Shown here: positions 6,573-14,156 of the stretch, piece by piece
Layout of the letters: the number at the start of each line of letters is the position of its first letter
Numbering within the stretch: position 1 is the first letter of the stretch
Assembly (NCBI GenBank): GCA_030621995.1
Contig: JAUXGP010000012.1
Location: forward strand, 1-14,289
Direction: 5' to 3'
Source: Psychrilyobacter sp.
GTDB lineage: Bacteria > Fusobacteriota > Fusobacteriia > Fusobacteriales > Fusobacteriaceae
DNA length: 14,289 nt
Notes under the pieces: model-generated
What the model saw: only the letters and a program-made list of their open reading frames with translations
Databases searched by the model: none
What the model was told of the DNA's origin: nothing
Translations under genes and position numbers: made by a program

Positions 6573-7202
6573 TTAACCTCCTATCCCCTGCACAACCATA
6601 GTTACACCACTAATAATAGTTTTTATTCCTACAGCCATTATAAATAACTGCATCACCCTGGACAATACAAATAAAACCAATTTTCCAAATATTTTTTCAA
6701 TAAGGTCTGCCCCGGAAAACATAAGATGGATAATTATAAATACCACAACACAAGAGAGGGTACTGGAAATTATCCCGGCCTCCTGCCTGATCAATAATAC
6801 TCCCGCCAATGAACCGGGCCCGACTAACATGGGAAAAGCCATGGGAATTATCCCCTGCCTTATCTCATCCTCTTCTGTTAACTCTTCCTGAGGTTCCTCT
6901 TTTTTCTTATGTTTTTTAGGAAATAAGAGATTCTTTAAGGCTACAATAACTAAGATTATTCCTCCTGCAATTCTGACTTCTTTCATCTCTACCCTGAAAA
7001 AGTTATGCATCATGAATGATCCTACAAGGGCAAATACCGCCATTATGGCAAAACCTGTAAAGACTATCACTTTAAACAATTTTTTTCTGGTAATTTTTCC
7101 CATATCCTCTGTCAGCCCTATAAACAATGGTACATTTCCAAAGGGGTTCAATATGGCAATCATAGTTATGGCATTGATAAATATCTGAATCACATAATCC
7201 AT
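6573..7202 (-). CDS. MarC family integral membrane protein (UPF0056)
   Basis: A 209-residue inner-membrane protein with about six hydrophobic helices in two halves. The first half carries ILNPFGNVPLF (residues 18-27), the second AFPMLVGPGS (122-131); both are family signatures. A charged KKHKKKEEPQEELTEEDE segment (about 96-113) links the halves. The biochemical role of MarC proteins is not established. The name comes from the E. coli mar locus, but the protein is not itself shown to cause multiple antibiotic resistance. AGGAGAG lies upstream of the ATG. The gene leads a two-gene operon with the DJ-1-type gene, one base apart, which suggests the two products act in the same condition. Confidence 0.88.
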   Translation of the reverse strand: MDYVIQIFINAITMIAILNPFGNVPLFIGLTEDMGKITRKKLFKVIVFTGFAIMAVFALVGSFMMHNFFRVEMKEVRIAGGIILVIVALKNLLFPKKHKKKEEPQEELTEEDEIRQGIIPMAFPMLVGPGSLAGVLLIRQEAGIISSTLSCVVVFIIIHLMFSGADLIEKIFGKLVLFVLSRVMQLFIMAVGIKTIISGVTMVVQGIGG

Positions 7203-7237
7203 CTTATTTCACTCTCCTAGTTTTTTATATTCGACTA

Positions 7238-7266
7238 AATCTATCATATTCCTTGATTTTTTTCAA
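7238..7266 (-). promoter_or_regulatory. Putative marC promoter
   Basis: Minus-strand TTGAAA (7266-7261) and TAGATT (7243-7238) have a 17-base spacer. It is divergent from the htpG promoter about 60 bp away. Confidence 0.4.
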
Positions 7267-7328
7267 TTTTATTTTCGATAATTTTTTAACCTTGGTCTCA
7301 CTTTATTTTTGGCGGATAGAAACTCAAT

Positions 7329-7357
7329 TTGACACAATAATTAAAATATGTTAAAAA
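7329..7357 (+). promoter_or_regulatory. htpG promoter
   Basis: A consensus TTGACA (7329-7334) is followed after 17 bases by TAAAAA (7352-7357). The CIRCE element starts 4 bases further on, the usual position for an HrcA operator over the start of transcription. Confidence 0.55.
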
Positions 7358-7361
7358 TTAA

Positions 7362-7388
7362 TTAGCACATTGGAATAAAGAGTGCTAA
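7362..7388 (+). promoter_or_regulatory. CIRCE element (HrcA operator) upstream of htpG
   Basis: TTAGCACAT, nine bases, then GAGTGCTAA. The right arm is a perfect CIRCE half site and the left arm matches 7 of 9 positions (consensus TTAGCACTC). The spacer has the exact canonical length. HrcA binds such sites and represses heat-shock genes until stress titrates it through GroEL. The element lies in the 5' leader, about 20 nt before the htpG start codon. Confidence 0.88.
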
Positions 7389-7408
7389 TTTTTTTTAGGA
7401 GGAGAACT

Positions 7409-9334
7409 ATGCATAAAGAAACATTAAACTTTCAAACTGAAACTAAGGAACTGTTAAACCTGATGATCCACTCGATCTACACACATAAAGAAATTTTTTT
7501 AAGGGAATTAATCTCCAATGCCAGCGATGCCCTGGACAAATTAAAATTTAAAGCCCTTACAGATCAAGATATATTGAAAGATGACAATGAATTTAAGATA
7601 GAAATATTTATAAATAAGGAAAAAAATACCATCACTATAAAAGATAACGGGATTGGAATGACCCATGATGAGGTTATCTCAAATATCGGTACCATTGCAA
7701 AATCAGGATCCCGTGCATTTACAGAAGCTCTCAAAGAGGCAAAAAATAATAATGATGACCTGTCTATCATCGGACAATTTGGAGTTGGATTCTATTCGTC
7801 ATTTATGGTAGCCAATAAGATAACTCTTAAAACTAAAACCCCTGATTCTGATACAGGGGTAAAATGGGTATCCACAGGAGAGGGCAGTTTTACCATAGAG
7901 GATACTAAAAAATCCAGCAGAGGAACTGAGGTCATCCTCCATCTTCGACCTGAAGAAAATAAGGAAGATTCCAATGCAGAATATTTGGAGGAGTATAAGA
8001 TCAAGGAATTGATTCAAAAATACTCTGACTATGTAAGATATCCAATCTTGCTTGAGGTGACTAAAACTGTAGAAGATGAAGAAACTAAGGAAAAAATAGA
8101 AACAGTTGAACAGGAAAAGATAAATTCCCAGACTCCCCTATGGAAAAAATCTAAAACTGATATTACTGAAGAGGAATACAATGAATTTTATCAGGGGAAA
8201 TTCCACGACTGGGTAGATCCTTTAAAAACTATCCATTTTAAAGTCGAGGGAAATTTAGATTATGCAGCATTGCTGTATATCCCATCTAAAACTCCTATGG
8301 ATTTTTATTCCAAAGAGTTTGAAAAAGGACTGCAGCTGTACAGTAAAAATGTCTTTATTATGGAAAAATGCAAGGAATTAATCCCGGATCACTTCAGATT
8401 TATTAAAGGATTAGTAGATTCACCGGATCTTTCCCTGAATATCTCCCGTGAAATTCTGCAGCAAAATAGAGAACTTAAAGTAATCTCTAAAAATTTAGAG
8501 AAAAAGATCCAAAGGGAACTGGAGAAGATGTTGAAAACCGACAGAGATGAATATATTAAATTTTGGAGTGAATTTGGTATAAATATCAAAGGCGGGATCT
8601 ATGAAGACTTTGGCAGACATAAGGATACACTCAAAAATCTTTTAATATTTAATACTACAAAAAATGAAAATATGACCACTCTGGAAGAATATAAAGACAG
8701 GATGCCTGAGGATCAAAAACATATCTACTATGTATCCGGGGACAGCATTAAAAGTCTGGAGAAGATGCCGCAACTGGAGGGAATCAAAGAAAAAGGGTGG
8801 GAAGTTTTATACTTCACCGACAAGATAGATGAATTTGCCATTAAATCTTTGGGTAGTTTCGAGGATATTACATTTAAATCTATCCATGAAGCCAATGAGG
8901 AGCTCTCCAGTGATGACGATAAGAAGATGCTGGATGAGGTAGAAAAAGACAACTCCGATCTGTTTTCTAAGATAAAAGAAGCTTTAGGAGATAAAGTTTC
9001 AAAAGTAAGACCAACTACAAGGCTTAAATCCAGTGCTGTCTGCCTGGTCAGCGGTACAGACGGTATTTCCTTTGAGATGGAAAAATTAATGGCTGAGATA
9101 CCGGGTGAAAATCCCATGGGAGCTATCAAAGCAGAGAGAATTTTAGAAATAAATTCCAACCATGAACTGTTTAAGGCTTTAAAATCTGTCCATGAAAAAC
9201 ATCCAGAAAGACTGGTAAAATATGCAGAGGTATTATATTCTCAAGCCCTGCTTATCGAAGGTTTTCAATTGGAAGACCCAATTGAGTTTGCCAACAATAT
9301 GACTGAGTTATTAATAGAAGCTTCTAAAAACTAA
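7409..9334 (+). CDS. htpG: Molecular chaperone HtpG (bacterial Hsp90)
   Basis: An ATP-dependent cytosolic chaperone dimer of 641 residues, the normal length. The N-terminal GHKL ATPase domain shows the catalytic glutamate and Mg-binding asparagine in LRELISNASDALDKL (E33, N37), the nucleotide motif KDNGIGMT (78-85), and the lid/glycine motif IGQFGVGFYSSFMVA (121-135). The middle domain includes RGTEV, the catalytic-loop region SPDLSLNISREILQQNR, and FYSKEFEKGLQLY. The C-terminal dimerisation domain runs to the end, with no EEVD tail, as expected in bacteria. The ATG at 7409 follows AGGAGGAGA. An in-frame GTG at 7382 lies inside the CIRCE right arm and is not a credible start. Two TAA stops follow in tandem before the terminator. 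Confidence 0.97.
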   Translation: MHKETLNFQTETKELLNLMIHSIYTHKEIFLRELISNASDALDKLKFKALTDQDILKDDNEFKIEIFINKEKNTITIKDNGIGMTHDEVISNIGTIAKSGSRAFTEALKEAKNNNDDLSIIGQFGVGFYSSFMVANKITLKTKTPDSDTGVKWVSTGEGSFTIEDTKKSSRGTEVILHLRPEENKEDSNAEYLEEYKIKELIQKYSDYVRYPILLEVTKTVEDEETKEKIETVEQEKINSQTPLWKKSKTDITEEEYNEFYQGKFHDWVDPLKTIHFKVEGNLDYAALLYIPSKTPMDFYSKEFEKGLQLYSKNVFIMEKCKELIPDHFRFIKGLVDSPDLSLNISREILQQNRELKVISKNLEKKIQRELEKMLKTDRDEYIKFWSEFGINIKGGIYEDFGRHKDTLKNLLIFNTTKNENMTTLEEYKDRMPEDQKHIYYVSGDSIKSLEKMPQLEGIKEKGWEVLYFTDKIDEFAIKSLGSFEDITFKSIHEANEELSSDDDKKMLDEVEKDNSDLFSKIKEALGDKVSKVRPTTRLKSSAVCLVSGTDGISFEMEKLMAEIPGENPMGAIKAERILEINSNHELFKALKSVHEKHPERLVKYAEVLYSQALLIEGFQLEDPIEFANNMTELLIEASKN

Positions 9335-9342
9335 TAAAAAAA

Positions 9343-9371
9343 GCTAGAAATGACATAATATCATTTCTAGC
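9343..9371. terminator. Bidirectional terminator between htpG and fprA
   Basis: An 11-bp perfect stem, GCTAGAAATGA (9343-9353) with TCATTTCTAGC (9361-9371), and a 7-base loop. CTTTTATAT follows on the plus side; on the minus side the hairpin is followed by a run of seven T. Confidence 0.85.
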
Positions 9372-9392
9372 CTTTTATATATATAAATAACC

Positions 9393-10613
9393 TTATTTTC
9401 TTGCTTCCTTTAATTTATTGGCCATGGCAGTTGCGATAGCTTCTAATTTAGTATAATCCGCCGATCTTGGTGTCCCCTTAACCTCTACAGGTTCTCCTAC
9501 AACTTCTATACCTCTAAGTGAGTCAGCAAAGGCTTGTATTCCCTTTACTCCGCCGCCGCTCCACATCATATTTCCAAAGATACCTAAGTATCTGTTTTTT
9601 AATCCGTAGTTTTGCAGTTTAGACAGGAGTGGCTGAACTTTTGGATAAACTGCATTGTTATGTGAACAAGATCCTATGATAAGCCCCTGGTATTTCCATA
9701 TATCACTGATTATATATGAGTGATCCGTCTTCGATGCGTCATATAATTTTATATCTATGATCCCTTCTTTAGATAGTTGTCTGGCAATGGCATTTGCCAT
9801 CTTCTCTGTATTTCCATACATAGAACCATAGACTATTACTACTCCCTCTGCTTCAGGTTCCATCTTAGACCATGCATCATAATGATTCAATACTTTGGAT
9901 ATATCTGTTCTCCATACCGGGCCGTGACAAGGAGCTATACACTTGATGTCCAATCCGCCTAATTTTTTTATGGCAGCCTGTGTAGGAGCACCGTATTTAC
10001 CTACAATATTTGAATAATATCTTCTCATCTCATCCTCAAAAAAACTAAGGTTTAACTGGTCGTCAAAGATTCCTCCATCCAATGAACCAAAACTTCCAAA
10101 TGCATCATTTGAAAATAGTGTTCCTGTAGTAGATTCATATGTAACCATAGATTCCGGCCAATGCACCATAGGCACCATGGCAAATGTAAGGGTATGTTTA
10201 CCTAATTCTAAAGTGTCCCCTTCCTTGATTACCAGCCTGTTCTTTTCACAACGCTCCTTTGAACAGTCATAAAATGCATCTAACATTGGAAATGTCTTTA
10301 TATTCCCCACCAGGGTAACCTCAGGGTATAGTCTGATAATATCCTTTATAGCCCCTGCATGATCCGGTTCCATATGATTTATTATTAGATAATCTATCTT
10401 TCTTCCCTGTAATACTCCCTCGACCTTTTCTATAAAATTCTCGCTGGTTCCAATCTCTACAGTATCGATAAGCGCTACTTTTTCATCTAAAATAAGGTAT
10501 GAATTGTAAGAAACTCCCTTATCTAGCGGCAGATAGTTCTCAAATCTTTGAGTTTTTCTATCGTTTACCCCTACCCAGAAAATATCCTCACTTATATTTT
10601 CAACATTATGCAT
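9393..10613 (-). CDS. A-type flavoprotein (FprA/FDP family diiron oxygen or NO reductase)
   Basis: A 406-residue cytoplasmic flavodiiron protein that reduces O2 to water and/or NO to N2O, protecting anaerobes. The N-terminal metallo-beta-lactamase-like domain (about 1-255) has every diiron ligand: H80, E82, D84 and H85 in NHMEPDHAG, H151 in MVHWPESM, D170 in FSNDAFGSFG and H230 in APCHGPVW. The C-terminal flavodoxin domain (about 257-402) begins VIVYGSMYGNTEKMA, the FMN phosphate loop. No fused rubredoxin or flavin reductase domain is present, so electrons must come from a separate protein; the rubredoxin at 2230-2391 is an obvious candidate. The ATG follows GAGGAGGAG. A palindrome overlaps its predicted -35 region. 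O2 versus NO preference cannot be told from sequence. Confidence 0.95.
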   Translation of the reverse strand: MHNVENISEDIFWVGVNDRKTQRFENYLPLDKGVSYNSYLILDEKVALIDTVEIGTSENFIEKVEGVLQGRKIDYLIINHMEPDHAGAIKDIIRLYPEVTLVGNIKTFPMLDAFYDCSKERCEKNRLVIKEGDTLELGKHTLTFAMVPMVHWPESMVTYESTTGTLFSNDAFGSFGSLDGGIFDDQLNLSFFEDEMRRYYSNIVGKYGAPTQAAIKKLGGLDIKCIAPCHGPVWRTDISKVLNHYDAWSKMEPEAEGVVIVYGSMYGNTEKMANAIARQLSKEGIIDIKLYDASKTDHSYIISDIWKYQGLIIGSCSHNNAVYPKVQPLLSKLQNYGLKNRYLGIFGNMMWSGGGVKGIQAFADSLRGIEVVGEPVEVKGTPRSADYTKLEAIATAMANKLKEARK

Positions 10614-10692
10614 CTTAACTCCTCCTCAATAATTTAGTCTAAACGTTCATTTATTTATTTTTTTAAGTAATTTCTTCCTTTAAATTTGAACA

Positions 10693-10721
10693 ATTATAAT
10701 TTTAACCTTGTTATATAATAA
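10693..10721 (-). promoter_or_regulatory. Putative fprA promoter
   Basis: Minus-strand TATAAT (10698-10693) has a weak TTATTA -35 (10721-10716) at 17 bases. It would leave a leader of about 73 nt. Confidence 0.4.
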
Positions 10722-10724
10722 CAA
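10708..10724. promoter_or_regulatory. Palindrome over the fprA -35 region, candidate redox operator
   Basis: TTGTTATATAATAACAA is a perfect inverted repeat (7-base arms, 3-base centre). The half sites TTGTTA/TAACAA resemble Rex boxes, but the total is 17 bases instead of the usual 18. It lies about 70 bases above the lgt -10, so fprA is the likelier target. Confidence 0.4.
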
Positions 10725-10771
10725 ATAATCCACTTCCAAACAAGTGAAAAAAATAATATATTTTATAATTT

Positions 10772-10800
10772 TCTGTTCTACTTCAAGTTTATGGTATAAT
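10772..10800 (+). promoter_or_regulatory. lgt promoter (extended -10)
   Basis: TGGTATAAT (10792-10800) gives an extended -10 with perfect TATAAT. The -35 position reads TCTGTT (10772-10777) and is poor. Transcription would start about 30 nt before the ATG. Confidence 0.55.
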
Positions 10801-10834
10801 TCTAAAGATGTCAATAATTTTAGGAGGTTATTTT

Positions 10835-11704
10835 ATGAATCCGGTATTTTTTACCATTGGAAATTTTGAAGTACACTATTATGGTCTTATGTATGCCATT
10901 GCATTTTTATTGGGAATTGAACTGGTTAAAATAGGAGGAAAGAGAAAGGGCTTTGACCCTGCTCTTATGGAAAATTTTGCTTTTATAGCTATGATCTCTG
11001 GTTTATTGGGAGGCAGACTGTATTATGTGCTGTTTAATCCCGCTTACTACTTTAGTCATCCGGGAGATATCCTGGCCGTTTGGAAGGGTGGAATGGCTAT
11101 CCATGGTGGAATTTTAGGAGGAATAGTCGGAACATATTTCTTTGCCAAAAAACACAAAATATCTATGTGGAGTTTAGGAGATCTTGCAGCTGCACCATTT
11201 ATCTTAGGTCAGGCTATCGGCAGGATCGGTAATTTTATGAATGGAGAAGTTCATGGAGTTCCTACATTTACCCCTTTCAGTGTTGTATTTTCTCTCAAAC
11301 CAAAATTTGTAGAGTGGTACAATGCCTATAACTCTATGAGTTTAACCGCTCAAATGAAATTTAAGGAGTTAGTCCCTTGGGGAATTGTATTTCCAGATCC
11401 ATCCCCTGCAGGAACAGAATTTCCAGGCTTAGCTTTACATCCAGCCATGTTATATGAGTTGATCTTAAACTTTATAGCTTTTCTGTCTATTTGGTTTTTC
11501 TTCAGGCATAAAAATTATAAACCGGGAACAGTCTGGTTTATCTATATCATAGAATACAGCCTTATCAGGACTTTTGTCAGTTTCTTCAGGAGTGAAGATC
11601 TGATGTTTTACGGCTTCCGTGCTCCTCATATTATCAGCGTGATCTTAGTTATTTGGTCGATATTTATGATCAGATATTTTAACAGAAAGAAAGTACAAAA
11701 TTAA
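10835..11704 (+). CDS. lgt: Prolipoprotein diacylglyceryl transferase
   Basis: The inner-membrane enzyme of 289 residues that moves diacylglycerol from phosphatidylglycerol to the lipobox cysteine of preprolipoproteins, the first step of lipoprotein maturation. About seven membrane helices are visible. Key motifs are GGMAIHGGILGG (H90) and the Lgt signature GRIGNFMNGEVHG (R130, N133, N136, E138), plus the C-terminal YSLIRTFVSFFRSED region. The insertion with ELVPWGIVFPDPSPAG is a periplasmic loop of the usual kind. The start is the ATG at 10835, with AGGAGG 7 nt upstream; the in-frame ATG at 10808 would place that ribosome site inside the gene. The gene stands alone. It ends 1 base before the strong hairpin shared with the convergent HAD gene. 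Confidence 0.95.
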   Translation: MNPVFFTIGNFEVHYYGLMYAIAFLLGIELVKIGGKRKGFDPALMENFAFIAMISGLLGGRLYYVLFNPAYYFSHPGDILAVWKGGMAIHGGILGGIVGTYFFAKKHKISMWSLGDLAAAPFILGQAIGRIGNFMNGEVHGVPTFTPFSVVFSLKPKFVEWYNAYNSMSLTAQMKFKELVPWGIVFPDPSPAGTEFPGLALHPAMLYELILNFIAFLSIWFFFRHKNYKPGTVWFIYIIEYSLIRTFVSFFRSEDLMFYGFRAPHIISVILVIWSIFMIRYFNRKKVQN

Positions 11705-11705
11705 A

Positions 11706-11762
11706 GAATAAATAAAAAATAGGATTAGAAGCTTTGCTTCTAATCCTATTTTTTATTTATTC
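11706..11762. terminator. Very long bidirectional terminator hairpin (lgt / HAD gene)
   Basis: A perfect 27-bp stem (11706-11732 with 11736-11762) and a 3-base TTT loop. The GC-richer core TAGGATTAGAAGC is flanked by A6 on the left and T6 on the right, giving a U tract to transcripts from either side. The right arm covers the stop codon and the last Glu codon of the minus-strand HAD gene. Confidence 0.88.
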
Positions 11763-12392
11763 CAACCCTGCCGCTATCTCTAACAGCTCCTCTGGGTCTT
11801 CTATAAAGTAATCCGGATCATGTTTTTTTAAGTTGGCAGATGTATTAAATCCCCATCCCACAGAGACAATGGGTACTCCTACTTTTTTGCATGCCTCTAT
11901 ATCCCGGGTTTCATCTCCTACATATATAATCTTATCTAAATTTTCCATCTTCATCATCTTATTTATCGCTTTATCCTTGCCGAATACATTTTTTTCAGAA
12001 TAGATAAATTCAAATAAATTTCTCAGCTCATAGTGGTTTAAAAAATCATCTACATTTTTCTTATTGTTAGATGTCAATATTCCCATCTTATACCCCATTT
12101 TATTTAAGGATATCAAAACTTCATTTATCCCATCTATAAGAGGGATATCCCCCATTTTTTGAGACATCAATTTTTTTAATTTAAACAGAAGAATCGGGAG
12201 TTTAATCAGACTGATCTCATGATCTTTCAACAATTTATAGATATTTTTTCCCTTTAAATCCTCTATTTCATTTTTTTCTATCTTTTGACACTTGAGTCTT
12301 TTAGCTATATGGTTATTATACAGGTCTATTCCCATGTGTAAAGAATCGGCTATGGTTCCGTCAAAATCAAATACAAACATAGTTTTTTTCAT
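11757..12392 (-). CDS. HAD superfamily hydrolase (phosphoglycolate phosphatase-like)
   Basis: A 211-residue phosphatase of HAD subfamily I. Motif I is FDFDGTIADS with nucleophile D9 and acid D11; motif II is GILTSNN (S108); the motif III lysine is K139 or K141 in FGKDKAI; motif IV is YVGDETRDIEAC (D160, D164). A helical cap lies between residues 15 and 85. It resembles Gph/PpaX-like enzymes, but the substrate is unknown. The ATG at 12392 is chosen because GAGGGAGGG lies upstream; a longer reading from GTG 12431 would begin inside the predicted -10. Only short AT-rich sequence separates it from the upstream GDYXXLXY gene, but it appears to have its own promoter. Its last two codons lie in the terminator stem. 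Confidence 0.9.
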   Translation of the reverse strand: MKKTMFVFDFDGTIADSLHMGIDLYNNHIAKRLKCQKIEKNEIEDLKGKNIYKLLKDHEISLIKLPILLFKLKKLMSQKMGDIPLIDGINEVLISLNKMGYKMGILTSNNKKNVDDFLNHYELRNLFEFIYSEKNVFGKDKAINKMMKMENLDKIIYVGDETRDIEACKKVGVPIVSVGWGFNTSANLKKHDPDYFIEDPEELLEIAAGLE

Positions 12393-12421
12393 AATCAACC
12401 CTCCCTCTATTTCATAACCTA

Positions 12422-12430
12422 AGTATACCA
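12422..12430 (-). promoter_or_regulatory. Extended -10 element of the HAD gene
   Basis: Minus-strand TGGTATACT gives a TG-N-TATACT extended -10, about 30 bases upstream of the ATG. No convincing -35 is seen. The same TGGTATA form occurs at the lgt promoter. Confidence 0.4.
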
Positions 12431-12460
12431 CATAAAAAATGTTTTATACTTTCTTTAAAA

Positions 12461-13006
12461 TTAAAAAACTTCTTTCCCTATCTCTAGGGAATCTATAATA
12501 ACAGTGTCTCCAGATACATAGATATTAATATATGCTTTTTTATTTTCTCTAAGTTTTTTTTCAGCTTCTAAGGATCTTTTTGGTGTTCCATAGTACCTTT
12601 TCAGATCGGTTCTAAAATAGTATCCCTCCTCTTTTCCATATGGATTCCAAAGATTTCCCTTTATATAATCTTTCTTAGGTTTTTTTTCTGTAATATCTAT
12701 GATTTTAGATGGCATTTCATCGCTTAAAACCAAATAAACTTTTGCATTTTTTCTATTTTTTATATACTTACCATTCTTACTATAATTATTTTGATCCTGT
12801 AAAGAATCATCTGAGGATGTTTTTACAAAATTTTGAGTTAAATCTAGCCTCACATAATTACCTCTAAATATATCATACGGATCATATACTGTAACTTCTA
12901 ATTTATACCTAGTTCCTGTTTTTTTTACATATTCATGTTTTGTAAAAATAAATAAAACTGTAATCAACTGTAATAAACATATTCCTATAAATAACTTTTT
13001 ACGCAT
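12461..13006 (-). CDS. GDYXXLXY domain protein
   Basis: A 181-residue protein of unknown function. It has one N-terminal hydrophobic helix (about 5-22) with no lipobox, so it is probably membrane-anchored with the rest outside the cytoplasm. The family's namesake motif is degenerate: residues 49-56 read GNYVRLDL, preceded by DPYDIFRG, which is the family's usual lead-in. The ATG at 13006 has AAAGGTG 6 nt upstream; a GTG at 13015 would overlap that site. Its first 8 bases (ATGCGTAA) overlap the end of the DUF2157 gene, so the two are translationally coupled. GDYXXLXY proteins are commonly neighbours of DUF2157/DUF4401 membrane proteins, which supports the call. It is the last gene of this pair, and no clear terminator follows. 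Confidence 0.8.
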   Translation of the reverse strand: MRKKLFIGICLLQLITVLFIFTKHEYVKKTGTRYKLEVTVYDPYDIFRGNYVRLDLTQNFVKTSSDDSLQDQNNYSKNGKYIKNRKNAKVYLVLSDEMPSKIIDITEKKPKKDYIKGNLWNPYGKEEGYYFRTDLKRYYGTPKRSLEAEKKLRENKKAYINIYVSGDTVIIDSLEIGKEVF

Positions 13007-14156
13007 TTCTATCACCTTTTAAACCTTTTTTACTCAAAACTATATTAGCTATTAAACATACAGCTCCTAATCCTACAAATGTAAATCCCTTAGCTGCAAT
13101 CGAATCTCCAAATGAGAATTTTGTCATTATAATCGAACCAAACAATAAAATACTTAGGTATAAATCATATTTTTTATTCATATTTCTATATCTATTGAAA
13201 TATACAAATCCTAAAACAACCAGATATCCCTTGGAAAAGACTAGAGATAGAGGTGTTAAAACAGATAGATAGAGTAATTTTTCATAATTTTCATCATCTT
13301 TTAAGGCTATTCCACGATAAACTAAAAAACATCCCAACAGAAATATAAACACAAAACTAAATACTTCTACATCTTTCATCGTTAGATATTTTGAATATAT
13401 ATCTGAAAACGAAAATATATATACCAGTAGAAGTGTTAATACCTCTCCTATTTTTTTTGAAATACTCAAATAAGTTATCAGCAGTGTAATAATGATATAT
13501 ATACAGATTATCAATTTATTGGCATTCAACACATCTCCCAGATAGATCCCGGTTGAAACAAAGAAGAATAGAGCTGTAATTTTATTTAGAAATTTACCCA
13601 GGTACTTTTCCTGAATCATATATAGGAATGGAATAGCTAATCCCAATAATATAAGCAGTGTAAAGTAAGCTCTTCCCTCTGTATAGGCAATAATAAGGCC
13701 TAGATAGCCCAGGTATACCAATCTACTCCTAAGAAGGTAGATAAGAGGCAATATAAGTATCATCCAAACTAAGAAAAACTTATCTACATCCCCTGATATA
13801 TTGAAAACTTGGGATATATAGGCGATATTCAATCCCACCATAAGACCTTGGAAGAGGGAGCAGCCCTCTCTGATTTTTTTCTTTTCCATAAACCTATAGC
13901 TAAGAATTTGTGATATAACCAATAATCCCATAGTTATCGCTAATTTCCCATAGATCGGAATACCAGTCCAGTTATAAGCAAACAACAATATAACTCCTAA
14001 ACCTATTAAAGACCCCGCCAGGGTGGTTAATAGAGTGGAATAGGATGATTTTGGCTTTGCTTCTAAATAATAATTTTGTATTCTTTTATATGTTTCATCA
14101 TCTATTATGTCTTTTTCCTTTAAAATATCTAATTCTTTTTTTATATTTCTTTTCAA
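12999..14156 (-). CDS. DUF2157 family polytopic membrane protein
   Basis: A 385-residue protein of unknown function. The cytoplasmic N terminus (about 1-40) is charged and helical (ELDILKEKDIIDDETYKRIQNYY), a recognised DUF2157 feature. About ten or eleven hydrophobic segments follow. The first is followed by the FAYNWTGIP motif, and YISQVFNISGD lies near residue 115; both are typical of the family. The start is most likely the TTG at 14156, 9 nt after GGAGG; the TTG at 14162 lies only 3 nt from that site. The gene overlaps the following GDYXXLXY gene by 8 nt. The upstream region to the window end has no strong promoter; TTGACC with a poor -10 at 18 bases is the best candidate. Confidence 0.82.
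   Translation of the reverse strand: MKRNIKKELDILKEKDIIDDETYKRIQNYYLEAKPKSSYSTLLTTLAGSLIGLGVILLFAYNWTGIPIYGKLAITMGLLVISQILSYRFMEKKKIREGCSLFQGLMVGLNIAYISQVFNISGDVDKFFLVWMILILPLIYLLRSRLVYLGYLGLIIAYTEGRAYFTLLILLGLAIPFLYMIQEKYLGKFLNKITALFFFVSTGIYLGDVLNANKLIICIYIIITLLITYLSISKKIGEVLTLLLVYIFSFSDIYSKYLTMKDVEVFSFVFIFLLGCFLVYRGIALKDDENYEKLLYLSVLTPLSLVFSKGYLVVLGFVYFNRYRNMNKKYDLYLSILLFGSIIMTKFSFGDSIAAKGFTFVGLGAVCLIANIVLSKKGLKGDRNA

Noticed and set aside
6573..7202. MarC as an antibiotic-resistance determinant
   Set aside because: The family name reflects its locus in E. coli; a resistance role is not established.
7382..7408. Longer HtpG N terminus starting at GTG 7382
   Set aside because: The GTG lies inside the CIRCE arm, the extra residues are not Hsp90-like, and a strong AGGAGG precedes ATG 7409.
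10731..10746. CACTT...AAGTG inverted repeat between fprA and lgt
   Set aside because: The arms are only 5 bases with a 6-base centre, and the position is not tied to either promoter.
10808..10834. Longer Lgt N terminus from ATG 10808
   Set aside because: It would put the only AGGAGG inside the gene, and it starts about 8 bases after the -10 box.
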